Shown: positions 7,012 through 17,060, counted from the stretch's first letter. The stretch: DNA of 64,000 bases from Propionicicella superfundia DSM 22317 (GCF_000423465.1 NZ_KE384021.1:279290-343289), one strand, 5' to 3'. Numbers and translations: made by a program. The notes: generated from the letters alone by a model not told the origin.

Positions 7012-8648
7012 TGGCGGGACCGATCGATCCCCGACTGCTCCGGCGCGCGAGGGCCACGAAGTGGTACCTCGCCGCCGGGGCGGGAATCGGGATAGCGACA
7101 GCCGTGCTGACCATTGGTCAGGCATGGCTGTTGGCACGTTCGCTGGGCGGTGTCTTCGCGGTCCACACGCTCGATCCGGTCTGGCCCGTGCTCGCCCCGC
7201 TCGCCGCCGTGTTCGCCGGGAAGGCGCTGCTGAGCTGGGCCAACACCTGGCTGGCGCAGCGGGCCTCGGCGGCCGTCAAGTCGCAACTGCGGCGCGACAT
7301 CCTGCGGGCCCGGCTGGCGACGCCCACGGCGTCCACCACGTCGACCGGCTCGCTCATCACCCTGCTCACCACCGGCCTGGACGCGCTGGACGGGTACTTC
7401 TCGAAGTACCTGCCGCAACTCGTCCTGGCCGCGACCGTCCCCGCGCTGATCGTGCTGGCCGTCGGGAGCGCGGACCTGGCGTCGGCGGTGATCATCGTGG
7501 TCACCCTGCCGCTGATCCCGATCTTCATGGCCCTCATCGGCTGGACGACCGAGGCGCGCACCAAGCGGCGATGGAAGGTGCAGCAGCGCCTCGCCACCCA
7601 CTTCTTCGACCTCATCGCCGGTCTTCCGACGCTGCAGTCGTTCGGTCGCGCGCGGGCGCAGCGGAAGGGGCTGGCCGAGACCGAGGCGGCCCACCGCCGC
7701 GAGACGATGGGGACGTTGCGGGTGTCGTTCCTGTCCGCGTTCGCCCTCGAACTGCTCGCCACCCTGTCGGTGGCGATCGTCGCCGTCGAGGTCGGCTTCC
7801 GCGTCGTCTACTCGGACATCGACCTGACCACGGCCTTCTTCATCCTCATCCTCGCGCCCGAGGCGTACCTCCCGGTTCGCCAGGTGGGGGTCCACTATCA
7901 CGACTCGGCCGACGGCATGGCCGCCGCCGACAGCGCCTTCGCGGAGATCGACCGGCTTACGGCGATGCCGCGCGGAACGCTCGCCGCGCCGGCCGTCGAC
8001 GCGTCGCGGGTGGTGTTCGACGGGTTCGCGTACCGCTACCCCGACGCCGAGACGGACGCCGTGACGGGCATCGACCTCACGATCGAGCCGGGCGAGATCG
8101 TCGCGCTCGCCGGGACGTCCGGCGTGGGCAAGACGACCCTGCTGAACGCCCTCATGGGGTTCGTGCGGCCGACCGCGGGCCGGATTCTCGTGGGTGACGT
8201 CGACCTCGCCGAGATCGATCCGGATGCCTGGCGGGCCCAGCTCGCCCACGTTCCGCAGCAGCCGGGCATGGTCCGCGGATCGGTCGGAGACAACGTGCTG
8301 CTGGGCGACACCGCGGCGACCGAAGCGCGCGCGCGGGCGGCGCTGGATGACGCCGGCGGGGCGGGCATCCCGCTCGACCAGCCGGTCGGGGACGACGGCG
8401 AGGGTCTGTCCGCCGGGGAGCGACGGCGGATCGCGACCGCCCGGGCCATGCTCCGTGTCCGGTCGGGGGCCCGCCTGCTCGTGCTCGACGAGCCGACGGC
8501 CGGGCTGGACGCCGAGGCCGAGCGCGTGCTGCTGGCCTCGCTGCGGGAGCTGGGCGTGGGCGCGGTCATCGTGACCCATCGTCCGCGGGTGCTCGCGGAG
8601 GTCGACAGGGTCGTCCACCTCGAAGACCCCGTGGGAGCCGCCGTATGA
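7011..8648 (+). CDS. cydD: Thiol reductant ABC exporter subunit CydD
   Basis: A 545-residue ABC half-transporter: a six-helix membrane domain (about residues 20-300) followed by an ATPase domain with Walker A GTSGVGKTT, signature LSAGERRRIA and Walker B LLVLDEPTAGLD. With CydC it exports cysteine or glutathione-type thiols to the periplasmic side, which is needed to assemble the bd oxidase. It is in an operon with cydAB and cydC; stop and start overlap as ATGA at 8645-8648. Confidence 0.92.
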   Translation: MAGPIDPRLLRRARATKWYLAAGAGIGIATAVLTIGQAWLLARSLGGVFAVHTLDPVWPVLAPLAAVFAGKALLSWANTWLAQRASAAVKSQLRRDILRARLATPTASTTSTGSLITLLTTGLDALDGYFSKYLPQLVLAATVPALIVLAVGSADLASAVIIVVTLPLIPIFMALIGWTTEARTKRRWKVQQRLATHFFDLIAGLPTLQSFGRARAQRKGLAETEAAHRRETMGTLRVSFLSAFALELLATLSVAIVAVEVGFRVVYSDIDLTTAFFILILAPEAYLPVRQVGVHYHDSADGMAAADSAFAEIDRLTAMPRGTLAAPAVDASRVVFDGFAYRYPDAETDAVTGIDLTIEPGEIVALAGTSGVGKTTLLNALMGFVRPTAGRILVGDVDLAEIDPDAWRAQLAHVPQQPGMVRGSVGDNVLLGDTAATEARARAALDDAGGAGIPLDQPVGDDGEGLSAGERRRIATARAMLRVRSGARLLVLDEPTAGLDAEAERVLLASLRELGVGAVIVTHRPRVLAEVDRVVHLEDPVGAAV

Positions 8649-10249
8649 GCGCACCGGCGGCGGCCCCGCCGCGCCGCGGCTGGCTCGGCCTGCTGCGCGG
8701 GCTGACGGCCGACGTCCCCAGGGCGTGGCCGCACTTCTTCGCCGCACTGCTTCTCGCCGCCGCCGCCAGCGCGGCATCCGTGGCGCTCATGGCGACGTCG
8801 GGCTGGCTCCTCTCTCGGGCCGCCGAGCATCCGCCGGTGCTCTACCTGCAGGTCGCTGCGGTCGGGGTGCGGTTCTTCGGCATCTCGCGAGGGGTCTTCC
8901 GCTACACGGAGCGTCTCGTCGGGCACGACCTCGCGCTGAAGCTCCAGAGCGCGTTGCGGCTGCGGGTGTACGGGACGTTGTCGCGCACGACGCTGCTGGG
9001 GCGGAGACGGGGCGATCTGCTGACGCGGATCGTCGCCGACGTCGAGGCCGTCATGGATCTCGTCGTCCGCGTGCTGGTGCCGTTCTGCTCCGCCTCACTG
9101 GTCATCCTGGCCACCACGACGCTCTTCGCGGTGTTCTCGCCCGCCTCGGCGATCGTGCTGCTCGTCTCGGCCGTGCTCGCGGGCGGCATCGTGCCGTGGG
9201 TCGCGCAGCGTGCATCCCGGGCGGCCGACGCGACCGCCGTCCCCGCCCGGGGCCGGCTCGCCGACAGCGCGCACGAGCTCAGCCGCGCCTCGGTCGACAT
9301 CGTCGCGTACGGGCTCGCCGAGGAGCGGCTCGCCGCGCTGCTGGACGTCGACGAGGAGCTCAAGCGCGCCGAGGAGCGCGCCGCCGTCGTCCGCGGCATC
9401 GCGGTCGCGGGGCAGGTGGTCGCGGCCGGCTTCGCCGTGCTGCTGATCCTCGTGCTCGGCGCCCAGGAGGTCGCTGCGGGGACGCTCTCGCCGGTGATGC
9501 TGGCCGTGCTCGTCCTCACGCCGCTCACGTTGCACGAGGTCTTGTCGACGCTGGCGCAGTCCGCACAGACCTTCACCAGGGCCAAGGTGGCGCTGCGACG
9601 CGTCGAGGCCGAACTGACCGCCGAGCCGGTCGGGGCGGGCGACGTCCCGGACGCACCGCCGGCCGAGGACCCCGGGCTGCGCCTCAGCGGGGCCACGATC
9701 GGCTGGCCGCGCTCGGAGGCCCTGCTCACGGGACTGGACCTGCGCGTCGGCCGGGGCGAGCGCGTGGCGCTCGTCGGCCCCAGCGGCGTCGGGAAGACCA
9801 CGGTCGCCGCGACGGTCATGGGGCTGATCCCGCCGCAGGCGGGCCGGGTCGAGACGCACGGCCGGGTCGGCTACCTCGCTCAGGACGCCCACATCTTCTC
9901 CACCACGGTGAGCGAGAACGTGCGGATCGGCAACAAGGACGCCACCCGCGACGACGTCGTCCACGCCCTCGCGCGAGCCGGTCTCGACCTGGACCCGGAC
10001 CGCGTCGTGGGTGAGCTCGGGTCAGCCGTGTCGGGTGGTGAGGCGCGACGCATCGCGCTGGCCCGGCTGCTCGTGGGCGACTATCAGGTGTGGGTGCTCG
10101 ACGAACCGACCGAGCACCTCGATGTCATCACGGCGGCGGGCGTTCTGGACGATCTGTGGCGGGCGGCGGGGGACGCACCGCTGCTGGCGATCACCCACGA
10201 CCCGGCGGTCATGGAGCGCTGCGACAGGGTGGTCCGCCTGGCGCGCTGA
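8645..10249 (+). CDS. cydC: Thiol reductant ABC exporter subunit CydC
   Basis: A 534-residue ABC half-transporter partner of CydD. The N-terminal membrane domain includes GISRGVFRYTERLVGHD, a CydC-type stretch. The ATPase domain shows GPSGVGKTT, VSGGEARRIALAR and VWVLDEPTEHLD, the last with His in place of the usual Gly before LD, as often seen in CydC. It is the last gene of cydABDC and converges on the DUF1801 gene with a gap of 22 nt. Confidence 0.92.
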   Translation: MSAPAAAPPRRGWLGLLRGLTADVPRAWPHFFAALLLAAAASAASVALMATSGWLLSRAAEHPPVLYLQVAAVGVRFFGISRGVFRYTERLVGHDLALKLQSALRLRVYGTLSRTTLLGRRRGDLLTRIVADVEAVMDLVVRVLVPFCSASLVILATTTLFAVFSPASAIVLLVSAVLAGGIVPWVAQRASRAADATAVPARGRLADSAHELSRASVDIVAYGLAEERLAALLDVDEELKRAEERAAVVRGIAVAGQVVAAGFAVLLILVLGAQEVAAGTLSPVMLAVLVLTPLTLHEVLSTLAQSAQTFTRAKVALRRVEAELTAEPVGAGDVPDAPPAEDPGLRLSGATIGWPRSEALLTGLDLRVGRGERVALVGPSGVGKTTVAATVMGLIPPQAGRVETHGRVGYLAQDAHIFSTTVSENVRIGNKDATRDDVVHALARAGLDLDPDRVVGELGSAVSGGEARRIALARLLVGDYQVWVLDEPTEHLDVITAAGVLDDLWRAAGDAPLLAITHDPAVMERCDRVVRLAR

Positions 10250-10271
10250 GAGCCGGGTCGCGGCACCGGAC

Positions 10272-10628
10272 TCAGATGCGGCGGGCGTCGTCGATCTCGC
10301 GCACGCGCTGGTCCAGGATCTCGGCGAGCACGTCCGGGGGCAGTGGCCGCTCCTCGGTGACGCGGATCGTCCCCTTCGACAGGGAGTACCCCGGGAGCCG
10401 CGCGGCGACCGCCGCCACGACCGCCGCGGAGAACGGATACAGGCCGATGTGGGCCTTCGATGCGCGAATCGCCAGGAGGGGCCTGCCGCGGTACAGCAGC
10501 GCCGGCATCCCGTAGCTCATGCCCTCGACCGCTCCCGGCACACGCACCCGCGCGGCATCGATCATCGCGGTGACGAGCGGGCGGCGGCGGTCGTCCAGGG
10601 TCTCCACCCACTCGCTGACCTCACCCAT
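10272..10628 (-). CDS. DUF1801-domain protein
   Basis: A 118-residue soluble protein whose sequence (VEGMSYGMPALLYRGRPLLAIRASKAHIGLYPF, read in two parts around residue 45) matches the DUF1801/YdhG-like fold, a small frataxin-like domain family of unknown function. The ATG at 10628 was chosen because the family usually begins just before the VSEWVETL-type helix. It stands alone, convergent with cydC and divergent from the acetyltransferase. Confidence 0.75.
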   Translation of the reverse strand: MGEVSEWVETLDDRRRPLVTAMIDAARVRVPGAVEGMSYGMPALLYRGRPLLAIRASKAHIGLYPFSAAVVAAVAARLPGYSLSKGTIRVTEERPLPPDVLAEILDQRVREIDDARRI

Positions 10629-10757
10629 GCGGCCCAGTGAACACGCCGTGTCGCGGCGGCGCCACCGCCGCGCGGAGTCCGGTGTGGAATCGTAGGGTCC
10701 GGTCGTGCCGCAGTCTGCACCCGACCGTCTTCCGCTCCACCAGGCAAGGAGACACCT

Positions 10758-11468
10758 GTGACCAGCATGCGCTTCGTGAGCCCCGTCGTCCTCGGCGGGG
10801 CCCGGGTACGCCTCGATCCGCTCACCCCGGCCGACGCGCCCGGGCTGGCGGCCGTCCTTCGGGACGGTGAGCTGTGGAACCTCTGGTACGCGCTGAACCC
10901 GCACCCCGGCCGGATCGACGCCTTCGTCGCACGACGCCTCGCGGACCAGGACGCCGGCTCGTGGGTGCCCTTCGTCGTCCGCGCGCTGCCGCGGGGAACG
11001 GGCTCGCCGATTCCGGGGCGGGATCTGTCGCATCTCGTCACCGACGATCTGGGCACGATCGTGGGGCTCACCAACTACCTCAATCCGGTCGAGACGGACC
11101 GTCATGTGGAGATCGGCGGGACATGGTACGCGGCGGCCGCACAACGTTCCGCGGTCAACACGGAGTGCAAGCTGCTCCTGCTGGCGCACGCCTTCGAGGA
11201 CCTCGGCTGCGTGCGGGTCGAGTTGCGGACCCACCATGCCAACGAGCGTTCTCAGACGGCGATCGCCCGCATCGGGGCGACCCGCGAAGGGGTGCTGCGG
11301 CGACACAAGCTCATGCCGGACGGGAGCTTCCGGGACACGGTCGTCTTCTCCGTCCTGGACTCCGAATGGCCCGATGTGCGCGACCGGCTGCGCGCACGGC
11401 TCGCCAGAGGGGCGGGAGGCCCCGCGCGAGGCGACCGGGACCGGCCGGATCGGGTGCAGCCGGCGTAG
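10758..11468 (+). CDS. GNAT-family N-acetyltransferase, RimJ/RimL-like
   Basis: A 236-residue acetyltransferase. The N-terminal half (VRLDPLTPADAPGLAAVL) and the WY...NTECKLLLLAHAFEDLGCVRVELRT core match the RimJ/RimL group, which acetylates protein N-termini, ribosomal proteins or small amines using acetyl-CoA. It starts at GTG 10758 with AAGGAG upstream; TAGGGT at 10693-10698 is a reasonable -10 element. The C-terminal 30 residues are Arg- and Gly-rich and probably disordered. The substrate is unknown. Confidence 0.8.
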   Translation: MTSMRFVSPVVLGGARVRLDPLTPADAPGLAAVLRDGELWNLWYALNPHPGRIDAFVARRLADQDAGSWVPFVVRALPRGTGSPIPGRDLSHLVTDDLGTIVGLTNYLNPVETDRHVEIGGTWYAAAAQRSAVNTECKLLLLAHAFEDLGCVRVELRTHHANERSQTAIARIGATREGVLRRHKLMPDGSFRDTVVFSVLDSEWPDVRDRLRARLARGAGGPARGDRDRPDRVQPA

Positions 11469-11859
11469 GCCCTCCCGGTCCGGCGGGGCGCAGGCTGACC
11501 GCCAGGTTGTGAGGCATGCGAGCCCGGGACGCCGGCCCGGCGCAGGCTGACCGCCAGGTTGCACGGGTTATGCGGCCGGGATCTGGCATCGTATGCCTTG
11601 CAAGGTGGCGGTCACCTTTCACGGGCCACGTCACCAGGGCCGGTATGCCGCGCAACCTGGCGGTCAGCGCTGCGTCATCGGCGGCGAGGCCGGCCACAGG
11701 GCGGCCCGTCGCCCGAGGGACGGCCGCATCGCCCCGATCCCCGGCAGGGAAGACCTTCCGGCGCCCGTGCGCGGGGGACGGACTTGCCGACTCGGCTGCG
11801 CGGATGCGCGCCGCGAGATAGCTTGAGTGCACGAAATCTCTCCGACGGGACGGAAGCCA
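11469..11859. other. 391-nt spacer with repeat cluster and PFOR-operon leader
   Basis: The first half holds the repeat cluster described at 11488-11674. The second half (11675-11859) shows no coding signal I trust. TAGCTT at 11819-11824 may be a -10 element, giving a leader of about 30 nt that contains GGAAG before the ATG at 11860. Confidence 0.5.
11488..11674. repeat. BIME-like cluster: two direct plus two inverted copies of a diverged unit
   Basis: Units of about 52 nt begin at 11488 and 11540 and share an identical first 22 nt containing GCTGACCGCCAGGTTG, followed by diverged but alignable tails (GGCATGCG versus GGTTATGCG, then CCGGGA). On the opposite strand the same core occurs at 11653-11668 (exact, 16 nt) and in weaker form at 11601-11616 (13 of 16). 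The two orientations face each other, so the transcript or single strand could fold into one large branched structure. The pattern resembles REP/BIME elements of other bacteria. Confidence 0.7.
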
Positions 11860-13491
11860 ATGACGACCGATCGACGTGATCTGACCGCCCTGCCCGATCT
11901 GGCGACCGGAGCCGGCCGCGTCGGACCCGTGCGCACCCGGATGCCGGTGTACCTGGATCTCCTCCCGCCGTGCAACAACGCGTGCCCCGCAGGGGAGAAC
12001 ATCCAGGAGTGGCTGCGCCTGGTCAAAGCCAACGAGGACGAGGCCGCCTGGCGGGTCCTCGTCGCGCACAACCCCTTCCCCGCCATCCACGGTCGTGTCT
12101 GCTACCACCCGTGCGAGACGGCGTGCAACCGCGTCGAACTGGACGGGGCCGTGTCCATCCACTCCGTCGAGCGCTACCTCGGCGACCTTGCCATCGAGCG
12201 CGGCTGGACCTTCGACAAGCCCTCGAGCCGGACCGGTCAGCGCGTCCTCATCATCGGCGCGGGCCCGTCCGGTCTGTCGGCCGCCTACCAGCTCGCACGG
12301 CTGGGCCACGACGTGGAGATCCGCGATGCCGCCGAGAAGCCCGGCGGCATGATGCGGTGGGGCATCCCCGAGTACCGGCTGCCCCGCGACGTCCTCGACG
12401 CCGAGATCGACCGGATCGTCGACCTGGGCGTGACGATCACCTGCAACGCTCCGGTGAAGGACCTCCTGGAGGAGCAGGCCGCCGGGAACTTCGCCGCCGT
12501 GTTCGTCGCGATCGGCGCCCACCTCTCCAAGCGGGTCGACATCCCGTCGCAGGACGCCAGCCGCATCGTGGACGCCGTGAGCTTCCTGCGGGACGTCGCC
12601 AGCGGCGAGCGTCCCGTCCTCGGCCGCCGGGTCGCGGTCTACGGCGGCGGCAACACCGCCATGGACGCCGCCCGCGTCGCCCGCCGACTGGGCGCCGAGG
12701 AGTCGATCGTCGTGTACCGGCGGACGAAGGAGCAGATGCCGGCGCACGAGACCGAGCGGTACGAGGCCGAACGGGAGGGCGTCCGCATGAACTGGCTGCG
12801 GACCATCACCTCGATGGACTCCGACGACCTCACGGTGGAGGTCATGGAACTCGACGAGTCCGGCAAGGCCGTCGGCACGGGCCGGTACGAGAAGCTCCAG
12901 GCCGACACGGTCATCCTGGCCCTCGGGCAGGAGGCCGACTCCAACTTCCTGCGCAAGATCCCGGGGATGCGGTTCACCGACGACATCGTGCAGGTCGACA
13001 GCCGGTCCCTCATGACCGACGTGCCGGGCATCTTCGCCGGCGGCGATGTCGTGCCGTCGGACCGGACCGTGACCATCGGCGTGGGCCACGGGAAGCGGGC
13101 CGCGTCCCGCATCGACGCGTACCTGCACGCCCGCGAGGCGTTCGACCGGCCCAAGCACGACCTCGCCGAGTTCGGCAAGCTCCACCTGTGGTACTTCGGC
13201 GACTCACGTAGGCACAGCCAGCCCGAGCTCGAGCCCGGCACCCGCGTCCAGGACTTCGACGAGATCGTCGGAGGCCTGACCGAGGACGCGGCCCGCACCG
13301 AGGCCACCCGCTGCCTGTCCTGCGGGAACTGCTTCGAATGCGACGGATGCCTCGGGTCCTGCCCCGAGGACGCGGTCATCAAGCTCGGCACGGGCAATCG
13401 GTACCGCTTCGACTACTCAAAGTGCACCGGCTGCGGCACCTGCTACGAGCAGTGCCCGGTCCACGCCATCGACATGATCGCGGAGGTCTGA
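11860..13491 (+). CDS. GltD/PreT-like NAD(P)H:ferredoxin oxidoreductase with C-terminal 2x[4Fe-4S] domain
   Basis: A 543-residue flavoprotein. The N-terminal cysteine-rich domain (CNNACPAGE near residue 37, CYHPCETACNR near 82) is the Fe-S domain of glutamate synthase small subunits and dihydropyrimidine dehydrogenases. The FAD motif GAGPSGLSAA lies near 132 and the NAD(P) motif GGGNTAMDAARVA near 259. An added ferredoxin-like tail has CLSCGNCFECDGCLGSCP near 485 and CTGCGTCYEQCP near 521. The ATG at 11860 is preceded by GGAAG; a GTG at 11827 lacks such a site. It heads the operon with PFOR, so it most likely exchanges electrons between PFOR-reduced ferredoxin and NADP. Confidence 0.85.
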   Translation: MTTDRRDLTALPDLATGAGRVGPVRTRMPVYLDLLPPCNNACPAGENIQEWLRLVKANEDEAAWRVLVAHNPFPAIHGRVCYHPCETACNRVELDGAVSIHSVERYLGDLAIERGWTFDKPSSRTGQRVLIIGAGPSGLSAAYQLARLGHDVEIRDAAEKPGGMMRWGIPEYRLPRDVLDAEIDRIVDLGVTITCNAPVKDLLEEQAAGNFAAVFVAIGAHLSKRVDIPSQDASRIVDAVSFLRDVASGERPVLGRRVAVYGGGNTAMDAARVARRLGAEESIVVYRRTKEQMPAHETERYEAEREGVRMNWLRTITSMDSDDLTVEVMELDESGKAVGTGRYEKLQADTVILALGQEADSNFLRKIPGMRFTDDIVQVDSRSLMTDVPGIFAGGDVVPSDRTVTIGVGHGKRAASRIDAYLHAREAFDRPKHDLAEFGKLHLWYFGDSRRHSQPELEPGTRVQDFDEIVGGLTEDAARTEATRCLSCGNCFECDGCLGSCPEDAVIKLGTGNRYRFDYSKCTGCGTCYEQCPVHAIDMIAEV

Positions 13492-13493
13492 CC

Positions 13494-16400
13494 ATGCCCA
13501 CTGCCATCCTCGACGGGAACGAGGCCGCCGTCTCGGTGGCCTACCGGCTCAACGAACTGTGCAGCATCTACCCGATCACGCCGTCGTCGACCATGGCCGA
13601 ACTGGCGGACGAGTGGTCCGCGCAGGGCCGGGCGAACATCTACGGGACCATCCCCTCGGTGGTCGAGATGCAGTCCGAGGGCGGCGCGGCGGGCGCGCTC
13701 CACGGAGCGCTCCAGGGGGGCGCGCTGAGCACGACCTTCACGGCGTCGCAGGGACTGCTGCTGATGATCCCCAACATGTACAAGATCGCCGGCGAGCTCA
13801 CGGCGACGGTGATCCACGTCGCCGCCCGGTCGCTGGCGGCCCAGGGCCTTTCGATCTTCGGGGACCACCAGGACGTCATGGCCGTGCGGCAGACCGGCTT
13901 CGCGATGCTGGCGTCGGCGTCGGTGCAGGAGGCCCACGACATGGCGGCCGTCGCGCAACTGGCCACGCTGCGGTCGCGCGTGCCCTTCGTCCACTTCTTC
14001 GACGGGTTCCGCACCAGCCATGAGCTCAACTCGCTGGAGATGCTGACGGACGAGGACCTTGCGGCCCTCGTCCCCGAGTCCCTCATCCGTTCGCATCGGC
14101 GGCGCAGCCTGTCGCCCGCGCACCCGTTCATCCGGGGCACGGCGCAGAACCCCGACACGTACTTCCAGAGCCGCGAGACGGTCAACCCCTACTACGCCGC
14201 GACGCCGGGAATCGTCGCCGAGGCGATGGAGGAGTTCGGCAACTGCACCGGGCGCCACTACCGCCTTGTCGAGTACCACGGCGATCCCCAGGCCGAACGG
14301 GTGCTCGTCGTGATGGGATCCGGCGCCCAGACCGCCCGGCAGACGGCCGCGTACCTCAACCACGACGGCGAGGGCGTCGGGGTCGTCGAGGTGCGGCTCT
14401 TCCGGCCCTTCCCGGTCGCCGCCCTGCTCGCGGCCATTCCCGCGACGGCGCGGAGGATCGCCGTCCTCGATCGGACAAAGGAGCCCGGTTCGGCCGGGGA
14501 GCCGCTCTACCTCGACGTGGTCGCCGCCCTCGGCGAGGCCGTGTCACGGGGGGAGCGCCCCGAGATGCCGATCGTCATCGGCGGCCGGTACGGCCTGTCG
14601 AGCAAGGAGTTCACCCCTGGCATGGTGTCGGGCATCTTCTCCGAGCTCGAACTGGACGCCCCCCGTGCCCGGTTCACGATCGGCATCACCGACGACGTGT
14701 CGGGCACGTCCCTGCCGTATCCCGCCGACCTCGACGTCGAGGACGCCGCGACCATGCGGGCGGTCTTCTACGGCCTCGGGTCCGACGGCACGGTGGGCGC
14801 GAACAAGAACACGATCAAGATCCTCGGCGGTTCCGGCGACTACTTCGCCCAGGGCTACTTCGTGTACGACTCGAAGAAGTCGGGTTCGCGGACCGTGTCC
14901 CACCTGCGGTTCGACCCCAAGCCGATCGAGGCGCCGTACCTGGTCCGCCAGGCAGGGTTCATCGGCTGCCATCACTGGAGCATCCTCGAACGGGTGGATG
15001 TCCTGGAGTACGCGCGGCCGGGCACGATCCTGCTGCTCAACGCGCCGTACGCGCCCGAAGAGGTCTTCGGGATGCTGCCGCGCCCGATGCAGCAGCGGAT
15101 CATCGACCTGAACGTCCAGGTGTGGACGATCGACGCGACCGCCGTCGCACGGAAGTCGGGAATGGGCAACCGCACCAACACGGTCCTGCAGACCTGCTTC
15201 TTCGCGATCTCGAACGTCCTGCCCAGCGACGAGTCGATCGCGAAGGTCAAGCAGGCGATCCGCAAGACCTACGGGCGTCGCGGCGCCGACGTCGTCGCCC
15301 GCAACGAGGCGGCGGTGGACGCCGCGGTCGAGGAGCTGTACCGCGTCGAGGTGCCGGGCGAGGTCACGGCCGGACACGGCTTCATCCCTCCCGTCCCGGC
15401 GGATGCGCCGGAGTTCGTCCGTGACGTCACGGCGCGAATGCTGATCGGCACCGGAGACGATCTTCCGGTGAGCGCCCTGCCGGTCGACGGGACCTACCCC
15501 AGCGGCACCACCAAGTACGAGAAGCGCAACATCTCCGAGATCATCGCCCAGTGGGACCCGCAGGCGTGCATCCAGTGCGGCAACTGCGCCTTCGTCTGCC
15601 CTCACGCGGTGCTGCGCGCCAAGTACTACACGTCGTCCGCGCTGGACGGCGCCCCCGAGGGGTTCCAGGCCGCACCGCTCAACGCGGCAGGGTTCCCCGA
15701 GGCGATGTACACCCTCCAGGTGTACGCAGAGGACTGCACCGGTTGCGGGCTGTGCGTCGAGGCATGCCCGGTGAAACAGCCCGGCAAGCCCGATTGGAAG
15801 GCGATCAACCTCGGCTCGGTCCCCGACCGGACGGCCGCGAAGCAGAATGTGGCGTTCTTCGAGACGCTGCCGGTCAACGAGCGCAGCCGGGTCGACTTCG
15901 CCACCGTTCGCGGGACGCAATTCCTGGAGCCCCTGTTCGAGTTCTCGGGCGCGTGCTCCGGATGCGGCGAGACGCCGTACCTGAAGCTCCTGACACAGTT
16001 GTTCGGGGACCGGGCCACCATCGCCAACGCGACCGGATGCTCGTCCATCTACGGCGGCAACCTCCCGACGACGCCGTGGGCCAGCAACACCCGTGGTCGC
16101 GGGCCGGCGTGGTCCAACTCGCTGTTCGAGGACAACGCGGAGTTCGGCCTCGGCATGCGGCTGGCGGCGGACCTGCACACCGACCTGGCCCGGCGCCGGC
16201 TGGAGCAGTTGCGTCCCGAGCTGGGCGACGACATCGTCGATCCGCTGCTGCGGGCGCAGCAGCGGCACGAGTCGGATCTGGCCGCGCAGCTCGAGCGCGT
16301 TCTCGCGCTGAAGGCCCGGCTGGACGGCATGGAGGGCGAGCTCGCCGCCGACCTGCGGTCGGTCGCCGATCATCTGCTGCGGCGCAGCGTCTGGATCGTC

Positions 16401-17060
16401 GGCGGCGACGGGTGGGCCTACGACATCGGCTCGTCGGGGCTCGATCACGTGCTGGCCTCGGGCCGCGACGTCAATGTGATGGTCATGGACACCGAGGTGT
16501 ACTCGAACACGGGCGGTCAGTCGTCGAAGTCGACGCCGCTGGGGGCCGTCGCGAAGTTCGCCGCGGCCGGCAAGCTCACCCACAAGAAGGACCTCGCGAT
16601 GCAGGCCATCGCCTACGGGACGGTCTATGTCGCACGGGTGGCGATGGGGGCCGACCCCCAGCAGACCCTGCGAGCCTTCCGGGAGGCCGAGTCGTACCCC
16701 GGACCGTCCCTCATCATCGCCTACAGCCATTGCATCGCCCACGGCATCGACATGAAGAAGGGCCTCGACCAGCAGTACCTCGCCGTGCACTCGGGCCACT
16801 GGCCCCTCATCCGCTACAACCCGGTGATCCGGCAGACCGGGGGCAACCCGTTCCTGCTCGATTCTCCGCGACCGCGCATCCCGCTGAAGGATTACCACAA
16901 GAATGAGTTGCGGTACCGGATGCTGATGAACAGCGACCCGGCCGAGGCCGAGCGTCTCACCGAGCTCGGCCAGCAACAGGTACAGCGGCGGTGGGCCGAG
17001 TACGAGCAGCTCGCCACGCAGTCGGCGGAGTCGTTCGCCGCGGATGCACGGAGGAAGTAA
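13494..17060 (+). CDS. nifJ: Pyruvate:ferredoxin (flavodoxin) oxidoreductase
   Basis: A 1188-residue single-chain PFOR of normal length. It converts pyruvate and CoA to acetyl-CoA, CO2 and reduced ferredoxin. The order is: the N-terminal domain with YPITPSSTMAE; two [4Fe-4S] clusters (CIQCGNCAFVCP near residue 691, CTGCGLCVEACP near 747); the third-cluster and thiamine domain starting CSGCGETPY near 820; and the TPP/Mg motif GDGWAYDIG with NTGGQSSKSTP. The ATG follows the upstream stop by 2 nt with GGAGG before it. It is the central gene of a three-gene operon. PFOR indicates anaerobic or microaerobic pyruvate use. Confidence 0.96.
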   Translation: MPTAILDGNEAAVSVAYRLNELCSIYPITPSSTMAELADEWSAQGRANIYGTIPSVVEMQSEGGAAGALHGALQGGALSTTFTASQGLLLMIPNMYKIAGELTATVIHVAARSLAAQGLSIFGDHQDVMAVRQTGFAMLASASVQEAHDMAAVAQLATLRSRVPFVHFFDGFRTSHELNSLEMLTDEDLAALVPESLIRSHRRRSLSPAHPFIRGTAQNPDTYFQSRETVNPYYAATPGIVAEAMEEFGNCTGRHYRLVEYHGDPQAERVLVVMGSGAQTARQTAAYLNHDGEGVGVVEVRLFRPFPVAALLAAIPATARRIAVLDRTKEPGSAGEPLYLDVVAALGEAVSRGERPEMPIVIGGRYGLSSKEFTPGMVSGIFSELELDAPRARFTIGITDDVSGTSLPYPADLDVEDAATMRAVFYGLGSDGTVGANKNTIKILGGSGDYFAQGYFVYDSKKSGSRTVSHLRFDPKPIEAPYLVRQAGFIGCHHWSILERVDVLEYARPGTILLLNAPYAPEEVFGMLPRPMQQRIIDLNVQVWTIDATAVARKSGMGNRTNTVLQTCFFAISNVLPSDESIAKVKQAIRKTYGRRGADVVARNEAAVDAAVEELYRVEVPGEVTAGHGFIPPVPADAPEFVRDVTARMLIGTGDDLPVSALPVDGTYPSGTTKYEKRNISEIIAQWDPQACIQCGNCAFVCPHAVLRAKYYTSSALDGAPEGFQAAPLNAAGFPEAMYTLQVYAEDCTGCGLCVEACPVKQPGKPDWKAINLGSVPDRTAAKQNVAFFETLPVNERSRVDFATVRGTQFLEPLFEFSGACSGCGETPYLKLLTQLFGDRATIANATGCSSIYGGNLPTTPWASNTRGRGPAWSNSLFEDNAEFGLGMRLAADLHTDLARRRLEQLRPELGDDIVDPLLRAQQRHESDLAAQLERVLALKARLDGMEGELAADLRSVADHLLRRSVWIVGGDGWAYDIGSSGLDHVLASGRDVNVMVMDTEVYSNTGGQSSKSTPLGAVAKFAAAGKLTHKKDLAMQAIAYGTVYVARVAMGADPQQTLRAFREAESYPGPSLIIAYSHCIAHGIDMKKGLDQQYLAVHSGHWPLIRYNPVIRQTGGNPFLLDSPRPRIPLKDYHKNELRYRMLMNSDPAEAERLTELGQQQVQRRWAEYEQLATQSAESFAADARRK

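Noticed and set aside
14544-16976. Long open frame opposite nifJ (about 810 codons)
   Set aside because: The forward strand encodes a clear PFOR with all motifs. The antisense frame is low-complexity His/Arg/Asp-rich, as expected from GC-rich codon bias.
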